From Pseudomonas sp. ZH-FAD (GTDB lineage Bacteria > Pseudomonadota > Gammaproteobacteria > Pseudomonadales > Pseudomonadaceae): a stretch of DNA of 64,000 nt. The stretch lies in contig NZ_PGLR01000017.1 in NCBI RefSeq assembly GCF_002803095.1, forward strand, positions 1 through 64,000, read 5' to 3'. A program made the translations under genes and the position numbers. The notes below the pieces were generated by a model. The model searched no databases, was not told where the DNA came from, and worked only from the letters and a program-made list of their open reading frames with translations. Below, one piece after another: positions 12,942-24,271 of the stretch; the stretch's first letter is position 1; the number at the start of each line of letters is the position of its first letter.

Positions 12942-12998
12942 TTACCACTCCCAGCATTTTCCGGCGGCCGGCTTGGGCCGCCGCGCAAAACCAATAAC

Positions 12999-14015
12999 TC
13001 AGCGGTGCGCCGACAGCGTCACGGCACGCACCTGATCACCCGCGGAAAGGCGCAGACGCTTGGCCGTCAGCGGATCGACCACCAGGGTGCCGGCTGCCAG
13101 ACGCGCAGGCGCAGCAGTGATACGGCAGTCCTGGCGCTTGCGGTTATGCACCAGGAACGGCTCGGCATCATCACCCGGCGTACCGATGGCCAGCACCAGA
13201 TTCTGGCTGCCCTGCACGGCGCGGATCTTCGCGGTTTCCGCCTCGATAGCCGGGCCCGCGTCGAAGATGTCGACATAGCCCTGGTAGCTGAAACCCTCGG
13301 CCTTGAGCATGGCCAGCGCCGGTTCGGTGTCCGGGTGCACACGGCCGATCACGGCACGTGCATCCTCGGACAGAAAGCAGGTATAGAGCGGAAACTTGGG
13401 CATCAACTCGGCGATGAAGGCCTTGTTGCCGACGCCGGTGAGGTAGTCCGCCTGGGAGAACTCCATCTTGAAGAAATGCCGACCGAGGCTTTCCCAGAAC
13501 GGCGAGCGCCCACGCTCGTCGGACATACCGCGCATCTCGGCGATCACCTTGTCGCCGAACAGCTCGCGAAACTCGGCGATGAACAGAAAGCGCGCCTTCG
13601 ACAGCAGGCGGCCGTTGAGGCCAATGCGGTGATCGGCATGCAGGAACAGCGAGCACAGTTCGGAGTTGCCGGTCAGGTCGTTGGCCATGAACAGCGTCGG
13701 CACCTGGCGATGGATGTTCAACTCCTGAGAAGCGCTGACGGTCAGGCCGACCCGGTAGTTGTACCAGGGCTCACGCAGGCCGACGGCGCCGGCTACCGCA
13801 GAAATGCCCACCACCTTGCCGGCATCGTCTTCGAGGACGAACAGGTAGTCGGCATCGGCACGTTCGGCCTCGCCACGAAATGCCTTCTCCGCCCAGCCGA
13901 CCCGGTGCGCCAGGCGCTCCTCGTTGGCCGGCAGCGTGGTCAGGCCAGCGCCGGTGCTGCGAGCCAGGTCGATCAGGGCCGGCAAGTCGGCACTGCGCAC
14001 GGGACGAACGATCAT
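12999..14015 (-). CDS. aruG: Arginine N-succinyltransferase, subunit beta (AruG)
   Basis: With AruF forms the heteromeric arginine/ornithine N-succinyltransferase of pseudomonads, the first AST step using succinyl-CoA. 338 residues of the AstA family, beginning MIVRPVRSADLPALIDLARS. The family segments FVLEDDAGKVVGISAVAGAV, WYNYRVGLTVSASQELNIHR and GYVDIFDAGPAIEAETAKIR are present. It is a paralogue of the gene immediately upstream (aruF) and the same length, showing an old tandem duplication with subunit specialisation. Confidence 0.95.
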   Translation of the reverse strand: MIVRPVRSADLPALIDLARSTGAGLTTLPANEERLAHRVGWAEKAFRGEAERADADYLFVLEDDAGKVVGISAVAGAVGLREPWYNYRVGLTVSASQELNIHRQVPTLFMANDLTGNSELCSLFLHADHRIGLNGRLLSKARFLFIAEFRELFGDKVIAEMRGMSDERGRSPFWESLGRHFFKMEFSQADYLTGVGNKAFIAELMPKFPLYTCFLSEDARAVIGRVHPDTEPALAMLKAEGFSYQGYVDIFDAGPAIEAETAKIRAVQGSQNLVLAIGTPGDDAEPFLVHNRKRQDCRITAAPARLAAGTLVVDPLTAKRLRLSAGDQVRAVTLSAHR

Positions 14016-14096
14016 AAAGCCTCCAGATTCCTCAAGAGCGCCGCCGGCGCTCTCCTCTGCCCTTGAAGGGCGCCCACTCCAGCCGGAGCGAGCCTG

Positions 14097-15113
14097 TTAA
14101 ACCGCTACCAACCTGACGCTGGCGCCCTCACCGACACCCAGGGCCTCGGCCGCCTGTGCGCTGAGCACCACAGGCTTGCCCGGCACCCAGTCGAGGTCGG
14201 CGACGATGGCGCGGAAATCCTGCAGTTGGCCGTTGCTCACCAGATACTGGCGCCCGCCCGCCTCGGCCTCGCCGATCTTCACCGGCACCAGGCGGCTCTG
14301 CGCGATGCTGCGGATGCCCGAGGTACGCGCATGCAGGGTCGGGCCACCGTCGAAGATGTCGATGTAATGGTCGGTCTCGAAGCCTTCGCGCATGAGGATG
14401 TCGAAGGTGATCTGCGCACGCGGGTGCACCTGCCCCATGGCCTCCTGCGCCTCATCCGAGAGCAGCGGCACGTAGATCGGGTAATGCGGCATCAGCTCGG
14501 CGAGGAAGGTGCGGCTCTTGAGGCCGCACAGGCGCTCGGCCTCGGCGTAGGTCATGTCGAAGAAGTTGCGCCCCACCGCATCCCAGAACGGCGAATCACC
14601 GTTCTCGTCGCTATGGCCGACGATCTCCACCACGACCGCGTCGGCGAAGCGCTCCGGGTGCCCGGCCATGAACAACAGGCGCCCACGCGAATTGAGCTCG
14701 GCGAACGCGCTGCTGACCAGCGGGCGTTCGACATAGAAGCTGGTGAGCAGGCTATTGCCGGTCAGGTCGTGACACAGCGACAGCACATGAATCTTGTTGT
14801 GAATCTTCAGCTCACGCGAGTGGTGCACGAAGGTTTCGTTGCGAAAGCTGTAGAACGGCTCGGAATAGCCAGCCGAGGCAACAATGCCGGAGCAGCCGAC
14901 CAGTCGACCGCTCTCGGTGTCCTCGAGGACGAAGAAGTAGCTTTCCTCGCCATTGAAACTGACTTCGGCGGCGAACGACGCATCCGAGGCGGCGATCTTG
15001 TCGCCCAGCCGGTCTGCATCGTCCGGCAATGAAGTGACACCTACCGGGCTGTCAGCAGCCAGTCGCTGCACTTCAGCCAGGTCCGCCATTTGCGCAGGGC
15101 GCATCACCAGCAT
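14097..15113 (-). CDS. aruF: Arginine N-succinyltransferase, subunit alpha (AruF)
   Basis: Partner subunit of AruG. 338 residues, beginning MLVMRPAQMADLAEVQRLAA, with the AstA family blocks FFVLEDTESGRLVGCSGIVA, PFYSFRNETFVHHSRELKIH and HYIDIFDGGPTLHARTSGIR. It lies between astC and aruG in the operon; the gap to aruG is about 80 nt, and a REP-like palindrome separates it from astC. The alpha/beta assignment follows gene order as in P. aeruginosa. Confidence 0.95.
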   Translation of the reverse strand: MLVMRPAQMADLAEVQRLAADSPVGVTSLPDDADRLGDKIAASDASFAAEVSFNGEESYFFVLEDTESGRLVGCSGIVASAGYSEPFYSFRNETFVHHSRELKIHNKIHVLSLCHDLTGNSLLTSFYVERPLVSSAFAELNSRGRLLFMAGHPERFADAVVVEIVGHSDENGDSPFWDAVGRNFFDMTYAEAERLCGLKSRTFLAELMPHYPIYVPLLSDEAQEAMGQVHPRAQITFDILMREGFETDHYIDIFDGGPTLHARTSGIRSIAQSRLVPVKIGEAEAGGRQYLVSNGQLQDFRAIVADLDWVPGKPVVLSAQAAEALGVGEGASVRLVAV

Positions 15114-15174
15114 GGGTCACTCCTTCTAAAACACGGAATCTATAGGACTCGCAGCCAGGGTCAGGCGAACAACC

Positions 15175-15221
15175 GTGGGAGGCGCTTCAGCGGCGATTGT
15201 CGCGGCTAAAGCCCCTCCCAC
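15175..15221. repeat. REP-type palindrome, family A
   Basis: GTGGGAGGCGCTTCAGCGGC and GCGGCTAAAGCCCCTCCCAC as inverted arms with a very short centre, placed in the astC-aruF gap inside the operon. In mRNA it would form a strong stem-loop. Confidence 0.85.
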
Positions 15222-15238
15222 AGTCAGTCAGCAAGGAC

Positions 15239-16625
<1,387 letters not shown>

Positions 16626-16749
16626 GAAAGCGTCGGAAAGGCGCAGTTTAATCGCAGATCGCCGCCCGGAGCACGCCACAGGAAAAAATCTCCGCAGGCT
16701 GACCGGTCGGTATCGAAAGTCCTGCTTGCGTAACCATGCACGATCTACT

Positions 16750-16854
16750 CCCTCTCCCATTTATGGGAGAGGGCTGGGGAGAGGGTGGTTCAGGCAACTC
16801 GGAGTGTCGGACAGCCCCTCTCCCCCGCCCCTCTCCCGCAAGCGGGAGAGGGGA
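16750..16854. repeat. Two C/T-rich palindromes downstream of argR
   Basis: CCCTCTCCCATTTATGGGAG at the left and CCCTCTCCCGCAAGCGGGAG at the right each form a stem of seven or more base pairs; both continue with AGGG. A related element stands at 33112-33152. They lie between argR and astC (gene-free 16460-16878); the right one could end argR transcripts. Confidence 0.7.
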
Positions 16855-16878
16855 GACAAGCTTGTAGAAGACGCCGCC

Positions 16879-17859
16879 TCAGCCCCGCTCGACTGACGTC
16901 GAGGTCAACTCGAAGGGGCTGTTGCTGCGACGCTGGTTGCGATCATCGCGCGGCGTGGCGCCGAAGAAGTTGCGGTAGGCACTGGAGAAATGCGGCCCCG
17001 AGGAAAATCCGCAGGACAGGCCGATCTGGATGATCGACTTGCTGGTCTGCATCAGCAGCTGGCGTGCCTTGTTCAGGCGCAGTTCCAGGTAATACTGGCT
17101 GGGCACGCGGTTGAGGTACTGCTTGAAGATGCGCTCCAGCTGACGACGCGAGACGCACACGTGCTGGGCGATCTCGTCGGTGGTCAGCGGCTCCTCGATG
17201 TTGGCTTCCATCAGCAGCACGGCCTGGGTCAGCTTCGGATGGCTGGAGCCGAGGCGATTCTGCAGCGGAATGCGCTGACGCTCACCGCCCTCGCGAATGC
17301 GCTCGACTACCAACTCCTCGCTCACCGCACCGGCCAGCTCGGCGCCGTGATCGCGCGCCAGCACCGCCAGCAGCAGATCGAGCACGGCCAAGCCACCACA
17401 GGCAGTCAGCCGGTCGCGATCCCAATCGAACAGATGGCTGGTGGCGATGACCTTGGGGAAACGCTCGGCGAAATCGTCCTGCCAGCGCCAGTGCACTGCC
17501 GCGCGATAACCATCGAGCAAACCAAGCTGAGCCAGCGGATAGACCCCGGCAGACAGCCCGCCGATCACGCAACCACTGCGCACCTGCTGCTTGAGCGCCG
17601 CCGCCAGCCCCGCAGACACCTGCGCTGGCGGCGCATCGGCGAGCAGGAACAGCTTGTCCAACCCTTCCAGATGCCCGGCCCAGGGCTCGCCCGGCAGACG
17701 CCAGTCACCGGCCGCCAGCGGCTCGGCCTGGAGGAACACCAGCTCGTACAGCACTTCCGGATGCACGCGCTGGGCGACACGCAGGGCCTCCTCCGCCAGG
17801 GACAGGGTCAGGGCCTTGGTGCCGGGCCAGTACAAAAAGCCGATTCGATGGGGAGTCAT
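16879..17859 (-). CDS. argR: Arginine-responsive regulator ArgR (AraC family)
   Basis: Pseudomonas-type ArgR, unrelated to E. coli ArgR: activates arginine catabolism and uptake and represses some biosynthesis genes. 326 residues. The N-terminal DJ-1/GATase-like domain (IGFLYWPGTKALTLSLAEEA, then CVIGGLSAGVYPLAQLGL) lacks the catalytic Cys nucleophile at the Gly-Gly-Leu-Ser-Ala-Gly turn. The C-terminal AraC domain has two helix-turn-helix units (EEPLTTDEIAQHVCVSRRQL; SKSIIQIGLSCGFSSGPHFS). It is the last gene of the aot operon, 55 nt after aotP, so arginine uptake and its regulator are co-transcribed. Confidence 0.95.
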   Translation of the reverse strand: MTPHRIGFLYWPGTKALTLSLAEEALRVAQRVHPEVLYELVFLQAEPLAAGDWRLPGEPWAGHLEGLDKLFLLADAPPAQVSAGLAAALKQQVRSGCVIGGLSAGVYPLAQLGLLDGYRAAVHWRWQDDFAERFPKVIATSHLFDWDRDRLTACGGLAVLDLLLAVLARDHGAELAGAVSEELVVERIREGGERQRIPLQNRLGSSHPKLTQAVLLMEANIEEPLTTDEIAQHVCVSRRQLERIFKQYLNRVPSQYYLELRLNKARQLLMQTSKSIIQIGLSCGFSSGPHFSSAYRNFFGATPRDDRNQRRSNSPFELTSTSVERG

Positions 17860-17914
17860 TAGTGTCTATTCAGTGGGTTCAACGCACCAGTTAAGTGCGA
17901 AGTCTAGCTTCTTA

Positions 17915-18679
<765 letters not shown>

Positions 18680-18707
18680 GTTCGGGTTCTCTTGAATCGT
18701 CATGGCA

Positions 18708-19406
18708 TCAGGCCTTGCGCGGGGCCATGTAGGCCAGCCAGCGGCGCTCGGCCAGCTTGAACAGGCGCACCAGGATGAAGGTCAGCGCCAGGTAGAACAG
18801 GCCGGCGGTGATGAAGGCCTCGAAAGGCATGTAGTACTGCGAACTGACAGTGCGCGCGGCGCCGGTGATGTCGATCAGGGTCACGATCGAGGCCAGCGAG
18901 GTGGTGTGCAGCATCATGATCACTTCATTGCTGTACTGCGGCAGCGCCCGGCGCAGCGCCGAAGGCAGGAGGATGCGCCGATACAGCTTGCTGCGCGACA
19001 TGCCCATGGCCTTGGCCGCCTCGATCTCGCCGGGCGGCGTGGCCTTGAGGCTGCCAGCGAGGATTTCCGCAGTGTAGGCGCTGGTGTTGATGGCAAACGC
19101 CAGGCAGGCGCAGAAGGTCGCACTGGAGAAATACGGCCACATGAAGCTGTCACGAATGAACTCGAACTGGGCCAGCCCGTAATAGATCAGAAACAGCTGC
19201 ACCAGCATCGGTGTGCCGCGAATCACGTAGGTGTAGAGCCAGGCCGGTAAGTTGACCCAGGGCGATTTCGACACCCGCATCAGTGCCAGTGGCAGCGCCA
19301 GGCTGAGGCCGAACGCCAGGGAGATCAGCAGGATTTTCAGGGTCACCAGCACGCCGCCCCAGTACAGCGGCAGGTTCTCCCAGATCATTTGATAGTCGAA
19401 GATCAT
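18708..19406 (-). CDS. aotM: Arginine/ornithine ABC transporter permease AotM
   Basis: One of two inner-membrane permease subunits of a HisQ/HisM-type amino-acid importer. 232 residues with about five transmembrane helices and the EAA loop EIEAAKAMGMSRSKLYRRIL that docks the ATPase. YTYVIRGTPMLVQLFLIYYG is the typical HisM motif. The start overlaps the aotQ stop by 4 nt (ATGA), indicating coupling. Confidence 0.95.
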   Translation of the reverse strand: MIFDYQMIWENLPLYWGGVLVTLKILLISLAFGLSLALPLALMRVSKSPWVNLPAWLYTYVIRGTPMLVQLFLIYYGLAQFEFIRDSFMWPYFSSATFCACLAFAINTSAYTAEILAGSLKATPPGEIEAAKAMGMSRSKLYRRILLPSALRRALPQYSNEVIMMLHTTSLASIVTLIDITGAARTVSSQYYMPFEAFITAGLFYLALTFILVRLFKLAERRWLAYMAPRKA

Positions 19407-20092
19407 AGGTCAGCCACCTTGGTACCCACCGAGTAGCGCTTCTCGAGGAAACGCAGCGCCAGCAAGGAAACGCTGGTCAGCACCAGATACAGCCCCGCCA
19501 CCGCCAGGTAGAAGGTGAACGGCTCACGCGTCGCGTCGGCCGCGCTCTTGGCCTTGAACATCATGTCCTGCAGGCCAACCACGGAAATCAGCGCGGTGGC
19601 CTTGGTCAGCACCAGCCAGTTATTGGTGAAACCGGGAATGGCGAAACGGATCATCTGCGGCACGAGAATGCGGAAGAATACCTGCATCCCGCTCATGCCA
19701 TAGGCCGCACCGGCTTCCGCCTGCCCCTTGGGGATGGCCATGAAGGCACCGCGGAAGGTCTCCGACAGGTAGGCCCCGAAGATGAAGCCCATGGTGAACA
19801 CGCCAGCGACGAAGGGGTTGATGTCGATGTAATCGTCATAGCCGAGCATCGGCGCGATACGGTTCACCATGTCCTGGCCGCCGTAAAAGATCAGCAGGAT
19901 CAGCACCAGGTCGGGAATCCCGCGAATCACCGTGGCGTAGGTATCGCCCAACGCCGCCAGCCAGCGGATCGGCGACAGACGAAAGGCCGCACCCAGCAGG
20001 CCGAGGAAGATCGCCACTGCCATGGACGTCAGCGCCAGAAGCAGGGTGAGCCAGGCACCATCGAGAATGGTCGAGCCGTAGCCTTGAAGCAT
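19403..20092 (-). CDS. aotQ: Arginine/ornithine ABC transporter permease AotQ
   Basis: Second permease subunit, 229 residues, HisQ-like. It carries DTYATVIRGIPDLVLILLIF, about five transmembrane segments and the EAA loop QAEAGAAYGMSGMQVFFRIL. It lies downstream of aotJ beyond a terminator-like hairpin, so its expression is probably lower than that of the binding protein. It overlaps aotM by 4 nt. Confidence 0.95.
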   Translation of the reverse strand: MLQGYGSTILDGAWLTLLLALTSMAVAIFLGLLGAAFRLSPIRWLAALGDTYATVIRGIPDLVLILLIFYGGQDMVNRIAPMLGYDDYIDINPFVAGVFTMGFIFGAYLSETFRGAFMAIPKGQAEAGAAYGMSGMQVFFRILVPQMIRFAIPGFTNNWLVLTKATALISVVGLQDMMFKAKSAADATREPFTFYLAVAGLYLVLTSVSLLALRFLEKRYSVGTKVADL

Positions 20093-20215
20093 GCGCTAAT
20101 ACCTCTCAGGCACCCCAGGCGCCGCCTAGCACAAAGAAAATTCATGTCGCTCACGCGACGGGCCGCAGGTTGAATACCTAGATTGGTATTTAACGACCCC
20201 GCAGAACCAAGAAAA

Positions 20216-20248
20216 AAGTGGCACAACCTCAAAAGGTTAGTGCCACTT
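20216..20248 (-). terminator. Partial terminator/attenuator between aotJ and aotQ
   Basis: Stem AAGTGGCAC / GTGCCACTT extended by AACC / GGTT across one mismatch. On the minus strand it is followed directly by TTTT. It sits 17 nt past the aotJ stop codon. Such elements commonly limit read-through from a highly expressed binding-protein gene into the permease genes. Confidence 0.8.
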
Positions 20249-20264
20249 CATCTATCTGGGACGC

Positions 20265-21038
20265 TTACTCGCCGTAAACGTCGAAGTCGAAGTACTTGTC
20301 CTGCACTTCCTTGTATTTGCCGTTGGCGCGGATGGCCAGGATAGCGGCGCTGATCTTGTCGGCCAGCGCCTTGTCACCCTTGCGCACGGCGATGCCCTGA
20401 CCTTCGCCGAAGTACTTCACGTCAGTGAAGTCCGGACCGGCGAACGCGAAGCCCTTGCCTGCGTCGGTCTTGAGGAAACCGTCATCGATGTTCACCGAAT
20501 CGGCCAGGGTGGCGTCCAGGCGGCCGGACTGCATGTCCAGGAACACTTCGTTCTGCGAGCTGTAGCGCACGACTTCAGCGCCAGCCGGGGCGAAGATGTC
20601 GGTGGCGTAACGGTCATACACGGACGAGCGCTGCACGCCGATCTTCTTGCCTTTCAGGTCGACCAGCGGGTCCTTGATCTCGGTACCGGCCTTCATCGCC
20701 AGCTTGGCCGGGGTGGCGTAGTACTTGCCAGTGAAGTCCACGGACTTCTTGCGGTCTTCGGTGATCGACATGGAAGACAGCACGGCGTCGAACTTGCGCA
20801 CTTTCAGGGCCGGGATCAGGCCGTCGAATTCCTGCTCGATCCACTTGCACTCGACCTTCATCTCTTCACACAGGGCGTTGCCGATGTCGTAGTCGAAGCC
20901 GGCAATCTGGCCATCGGGAGTCTTGAATGCGAAGGGCGGGTAAGCCGCCTCGATGCCGATGCGCAGCGGCTTCTCGGCCATGGCCAGGGGCGACATCAGG
21001 GACAGCGCCAGGGCGCCAAGCAGTGCGATCTTCTTCAT
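20265..21038 (-). CDS. aotJ: Arginine/ornithine-binding periplasmic protein
   Basis: Substrate-binding protein of the Aot importer, periplasmic. 257 residues: signal peptide [21 protein letters not shown], then [20 protein letters not shown], the start of the family 3 solute-binding fold, and [20 protein letters not shown] with two Cys likely to form a disulfide. The start at 21038 has AAGGAG at ideal distance; the 35 in-frame codons upstream are rejected because they would bury the signal peptide. First gene of aotJQMP-argR. Confidence 0.96.
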   Translation of the reverse strand: MKKIALLGALALSLMSPLAMAEKPLRIGIEAAYPPFAFKTPDGQIAGFDYDIGNALCEEMKVECKWIEQEFDGLIPALKVRKFDAVLSSMSITEDRKKSVDFTGKYYATPAKLAMKAGTEIKDPLVDLKGKKIGVQRSSVYDRYATDIFAPAGAEVVRYSSQNEVFLDMQSGRLDATLADSVNIDDGFLKTDAGKGFAFAGPDFTDVKYFGEGQGIAVRKGDKALADKISAAILAIRANGKYKEVQDKYFDFDVYGE

Positions 21039-21194
21039 TCTTTGCTCCTTCGAATTGGGTATGACATCGATGGCAGTGAGGGGCCCGGGCCTTTTATGGA
21101 TTGTAGAAGGCGGTGCTGCGCTGTCGTGGTGGACGAGCGACAAAGGGGCCTTGGCTGGGTGTGCGGCATTCTAGCGGCAGGCAATGAGGCGATA

Positions 21195-21228
21195 TTTCCT
21201 CAATGCGACAACTAATTACAGAAGCACA
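21195..21228 (-). promoter_or_regulatory. ArgR operator upstream of aotJ
   Basis: The minus strand reads CTTCTGTAATTAGT followed by TGTCGCATTGAGGAAA. The second part fits the ArgR half-site TGTCGC-N8-AA. The first part closely matches the degenerate half-site before astC (CTGTAAGAAGT). It lies about 160 nt before the aotJ start. Confidence 0.72.
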
Positions 21229-21546
21229 GGAAGCGCCGGCGGCAGATATTGACAGCCTGCAAAAGGAGTGATCAAGCAGAAAAGGGTAAACAGATACCTA
21301 CAGCAATACTCAGGCCATAAACCACATAACGCCCGAAACATGGGCGTTGGAGCCACTTCGTAGTATTCCAAGGCGCCACTGACGGCACCTTATCAGGGCA
21401 GCGACGTTCCCTAACCGCCCAATCGGGTGCACGCTGTTACCGCGGCGCCATGCAAATCGCAGGGTGCGCCGCGCGCACCACGAGAACATTCCATGCAACC
21501 GCCGTCGTTACCCCGCGAAACAAGCGCCATTACTTCATGGAGCAAC

Positions 21547-21609
21547 CGTCATTCCCGCGCAGGCGGGAACCCAGAGGCCACCTGGACTCCCGCCTGCGCG
21601 GGAGTGACG
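21547..21609. repeat. Long GC-rich inverted repeat
   Basis: CGTCATTCCCGCGCAGGCGG in the left arm and CCGCCTGCGCGGGAGTGACG in the right arm, with a centre of about 23 nt. This palindrome type is common between genes in many proteobacteria. It lies in the 21039-21636 gap, which shows no gene, just past the end of gspM. Confidence 0.75.
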
Positions 21610-21636
21610 GGAGTACTTGTCAATAAATGCACCAGA

Positions 21637-22167
21637 TCAATCGCCCACACGCAGGCTGAGGCGCGCAGTCACGCGGTTTTCCTCGGCGCGGTCCAGCCCT
21701 GCTTCCTCGATGCGCACGCCCTGTCCCTCCAACGTCTGAATCCAGCGCAGCAACTGGGCGAATGCCACTGGCTGCAGGTTGACCTGCACCGCGCCAAAGC
21801 CCTCGGTATCCAGACGTTCGATCACCAGGCCCTGCTCGGCCGCACTTGCCGTGACCACCCCCTGCAGGCGCGCCGGGTCGAGGCTGGCGCGTGGCTGCAG
21901 CTCGCGCCCCTGCACCTGTGGCGCACGGCTCTGCATATAGGCGTACAGGGCGCGCTGCTCTTCGAACGCGGCACGCGCGGCCTGAGCCTGACGCTGCACC
22001 GGCTGCCACAACGCCAGATAGAACAGCACCAACAGCAGGAAAACGCTCAGCGCCACGAGTGCCAGACGATCACGTGCCGGCAGCGTTTGCCAGCGTTGCG
22101 CCAGCGGTGAGCGCTGCCAGTGCAGTTGCACACTTTCGCTCAAACCCGTCCTCGACATGCCCATCAT
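21637..22167 (-). CDS. gspM: Type II secretion protein GspM (XcpZ)
   Basis: Inner-membrane assembly-platform protein that pairs with GspL. 176 residues: a short cytoplasmic N-terminus, one transmembrane helix (LALVALSVFLLLVLFYLALW, about 32-51), a periplasmic coiled segment, then a ferredoxin-like domain. This is the layout of the family; sequence identity between GspM proteins is usually low. It is last in the gspE-M operon, starting at ATGATG that overlaps the gspL stop. Position and topology together make the call firm. Confidence 0.88.
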   Translation of the reverse strand: MMGMSRTGLSESVQLHWQRSPLAQRWQTLPARDRLALVALSVFLLLVLFYLALWQPVQRQAQAARAAFEEQRALYAYMQSRAPQVQGRELQPRASLDPARLQGVVTASAAEQGLVIERLDTEGFGAVQVNLQPVAFAQLLRWIQTLEGQGVRIEEAGLDRAEENRVTARLSLRVGD

Positions 22168-23303
22168 CCTCCTATCACCACGCGTGCACTGACGCCCTCG
22201 GCTTCACGGCTGGCCGAGCCCATCTGCACCGACAGGCCGGATTCCTCCAGACGCTCACGCAAACGCTCCAGCTCGGCAAAACCCGGCGCCTGCAATTGCA
22301 ACGACAGATCGCCACGGGTCGCGCTGTAATCGAGCTGATTGACCTGCACCAGCGCTGCGCCATCGGCCTGCAGCGCCGCCGCTACTTCGGCCAGCAGGCC
22401 CAGCACCGGACTATCGCCGCCCGTGGACTGCTCCAGATGTTGATCGAACTGCGCACGCAGGTTGATCAGCTTGCTGTCCTGAGGAAACAACTCACGGTAC
22501 AGCGCCTCGCTGGACGCAGCGTAAGCATCGGCTTCGCGCTGCAGGTACCAGCCCTGCGCGAAATTGAAGCCCCACTGCAGCACAAGGCACAGTGCCAACA
22601 CCCCCGTCAGCGGGCGCCAACGCCGCCAACTGTCGCCACTCTGGCGCAGGGCGAACTCCCCCTGAGCCAGATCGACACCGTTGCCCTGACGCACCAGCCA
22701 TTGATGCGCGTCCTCCAGCAAATGCACCTCATCCACCGGTTCGGGCAGCACCTGCCCATCTGGCGCACTGGCGATGCATGGCGATGGGCAACGGCCTGCC
22801 AGCGCTGGCCAGTCCTCAGCCTGCAAAGCCAGGCGCCAGGGCGCCTCGCCACCGAGCAACCAGCGCGACTGCAACCAGAGCAGCTGACTGCCCTGGCGTG
22901 GCAGCAGATCGGCATCGACGCGAATCGACTGCGGCGGTTGCGCCGCGCACAGGGCCAGGCACTCGCGCAGCCAGCTGGCGCGCAGCGCATAGACGCGGTG
23001 ACGGCCATCGGCCAATTGCTCACCCAGCGCCAGGTGCATCAGCTCGACCTCTTCGGCCAGCAGTTCCTCCACCGCGAATGGCAGCGCCTGGCGCATCCAG
23101 CGCGCCTTCTGCGTCGGCAGTTGCACAGCGCAGGCGGTGACCGCCTCAACCGGCAGCACCAGCTCCCAGTGTGCCGGCAAATCAGCCAGAGCCTCGGTCA
23201 GACCGAGCGTGCGACTGCCGTCTGCCGTGACGCGCTGCACGGGTAGATCCGCTGAGAGCGCGTGGCACGCCTCAGGCGGCAGAAAAATCCATAACGGGTT
23301 CAT
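22164..23303 (-). CDS. gspL: Type II secretion protein GspL (XcpY)
   Basis: Bitopic inner-membrane protein that recruits the GspE ATPase. 379 residues: cytoplasmic actin-like domain (about 1-240), one transmembrane helix (WRPLTGVLALCLVLQWGFNF, about 245-265), then a periplasmic ferredoxin-like domain (ADGAALVQVNQLDYSATRGD). The length is normal. It starts in an ATGA overlap with gspK and ends overlapping gspM. Confidence 0.92.
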   Translation of the reverse strand: MNPLWIFLPPEACHALSADLPVQRVTADGSRTLGLTEALADLPAHWELVLPVEAVTACAVQLPTQKARWMRQALPFAVEELLAEEVELMHLALGEQLADGRHRVYALRASWLRECLALCAAQPPQSIRVDADLLPRQGSQLLWLQSRWLLGGEAPWRLALQAEDWPALAGRCPSPCIASAPDGQVLPEPVDEVHLLEDAHQWLVRQGNGVDLAQGEFALRQSGDSWRRWRPLTGVLALCLVLQWGFNFAQGWYLQREADAYAASSEALYRELFPQDSKLINLRAQFDQHLEQSTGGDSPVLGLLAEVAAALQADGAALVQVNQLDYSATRGDLSLQLQAPGFAELERLRERLEESGLSVQMGSASREAEGVSARVVIGG

Positions 23304-24271
23304 TCTTGTTCTTCCTCGATGGGCCTTGGCGGCATACCGCCCTGCCCCAGATCACGCGCCAGGACACTGACCTGGCCATCATTGCTGCGCTGCAGCAGGC
23401 TACGCAATACCACCCGGCGTTCACCCAGGCTCACCTCGCTGAACACCTCGAAATACTGGCTGCCGACCGCCAGCCCCTGTACCACCTGTTCGCCCAACCC
23501 GGCGAGCGCAGGCTGAGCAGCGAACGCGGCCGGGCTGAGATACCCCTCGTCACCACGCCCGGCGATCAATGCCAGGGCCGCATCCGGCGTCAGACTGTCG
23601 GACAGGCTGGAGAGCACCATCGCGCTGGCGGTATTGACGTTGAGCAACGCTTCGCTCGGCAGCGCACTGACGAAAGGCCGCAGGCGGCGATAGTCGGCCT
23701 CCTCCATTTCCAGCAGCAGGCGCAGTTCAGACACGTCGGTAATCTCGCGATTGGCCGTGCGATAAGGTGGTGTCGCCAGCAGGTACTGGCCGTCCTCGGC
23801 GCCATTGCCGCCCTGCAACTCATTGTCGCTATCGAGCCAGTCCAGCAAGCGCTCGGCATAGGGTTTATCGATGCCCAGACGCAACAGCAGGCGGCGCAGG
23901 CGCAGCACCGCCAGCTCGTTGGGCCGGCCCTGGCGCACCAGGCTGTTGAGGTTGAAACGGCCGTTGGGGTCGACGATGCGTACCCGTAGCTCGCCGCCTT
24001 CATCCAGCGGGAACGTCAGCGGCCTGGCCCAAGGTTCCAGCAGGTGATCAACCGGCTGACGTGGATCGCCCCGGCGCAGGTCGCGCTCCAGCATCGCCTT
24101 GGCCAGCGTCTCGCCCCCCAAGGCGTAGTGCCAGGCCTGGGTCACGTGCAACTGGTTGGCGCTGCTGCGAATCGACAACTGCTGACGGGCGATCAGCCCG
24201 GCACACACCACCGTGACCACGGCGACCACCAGCAGCACAGTGATCAACGCCACTCCATTCTGCCGCTTCAT
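23300..24271 (-). CDS. gspK: Type II secretion minor pseudopilin GspK (XcpX)
   Basis: Large minor pseudopilin at the tip of the T2SS pseudopilus. 323 residues. The prepilin-like N-terminus MKRQNGVALITVLLVVAVVT has the cleavage site G|V rather than G|F and lacks Glu at +5 (Leu-Ile-Thr), the known GspK exception. The rest is the large alpha-helical insert typical of GspK, including SLVRQGRPNELAVLRLRRLL and LLNVNTASAMVLSSL. It overlaps gspJ and gspL by 4 nt each. Confidence 0.93.
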   Translation of the reverse strand: MKRQNGVALITVLLVVAVVTVVCAGLIARQQLSIRSSANQLHVTQAWHYALGGETLAKAMLERDLRRGDPRQPVDHLLEPWARPLTFPLDEGGELRVRIVDPNGRFNLNSLVRQGRPNELAVLRLRRLLLRLGIDKPYAERLLDWLDSDNELQGGNGAEDGQYLLATPPYRTANREITDVSELRLLLEMEEADYRRLRPFVSALPSEALLNVNTASAMVLSSLSDSLTPDAALALIAGRGDEGYLSPAAFAAQPALAGLGEQVVQGLAVGSQYFEVFSEVSLGERRVVLRSLLQRSNDGQVSVLARDLGQGGMPPRPIEEEQE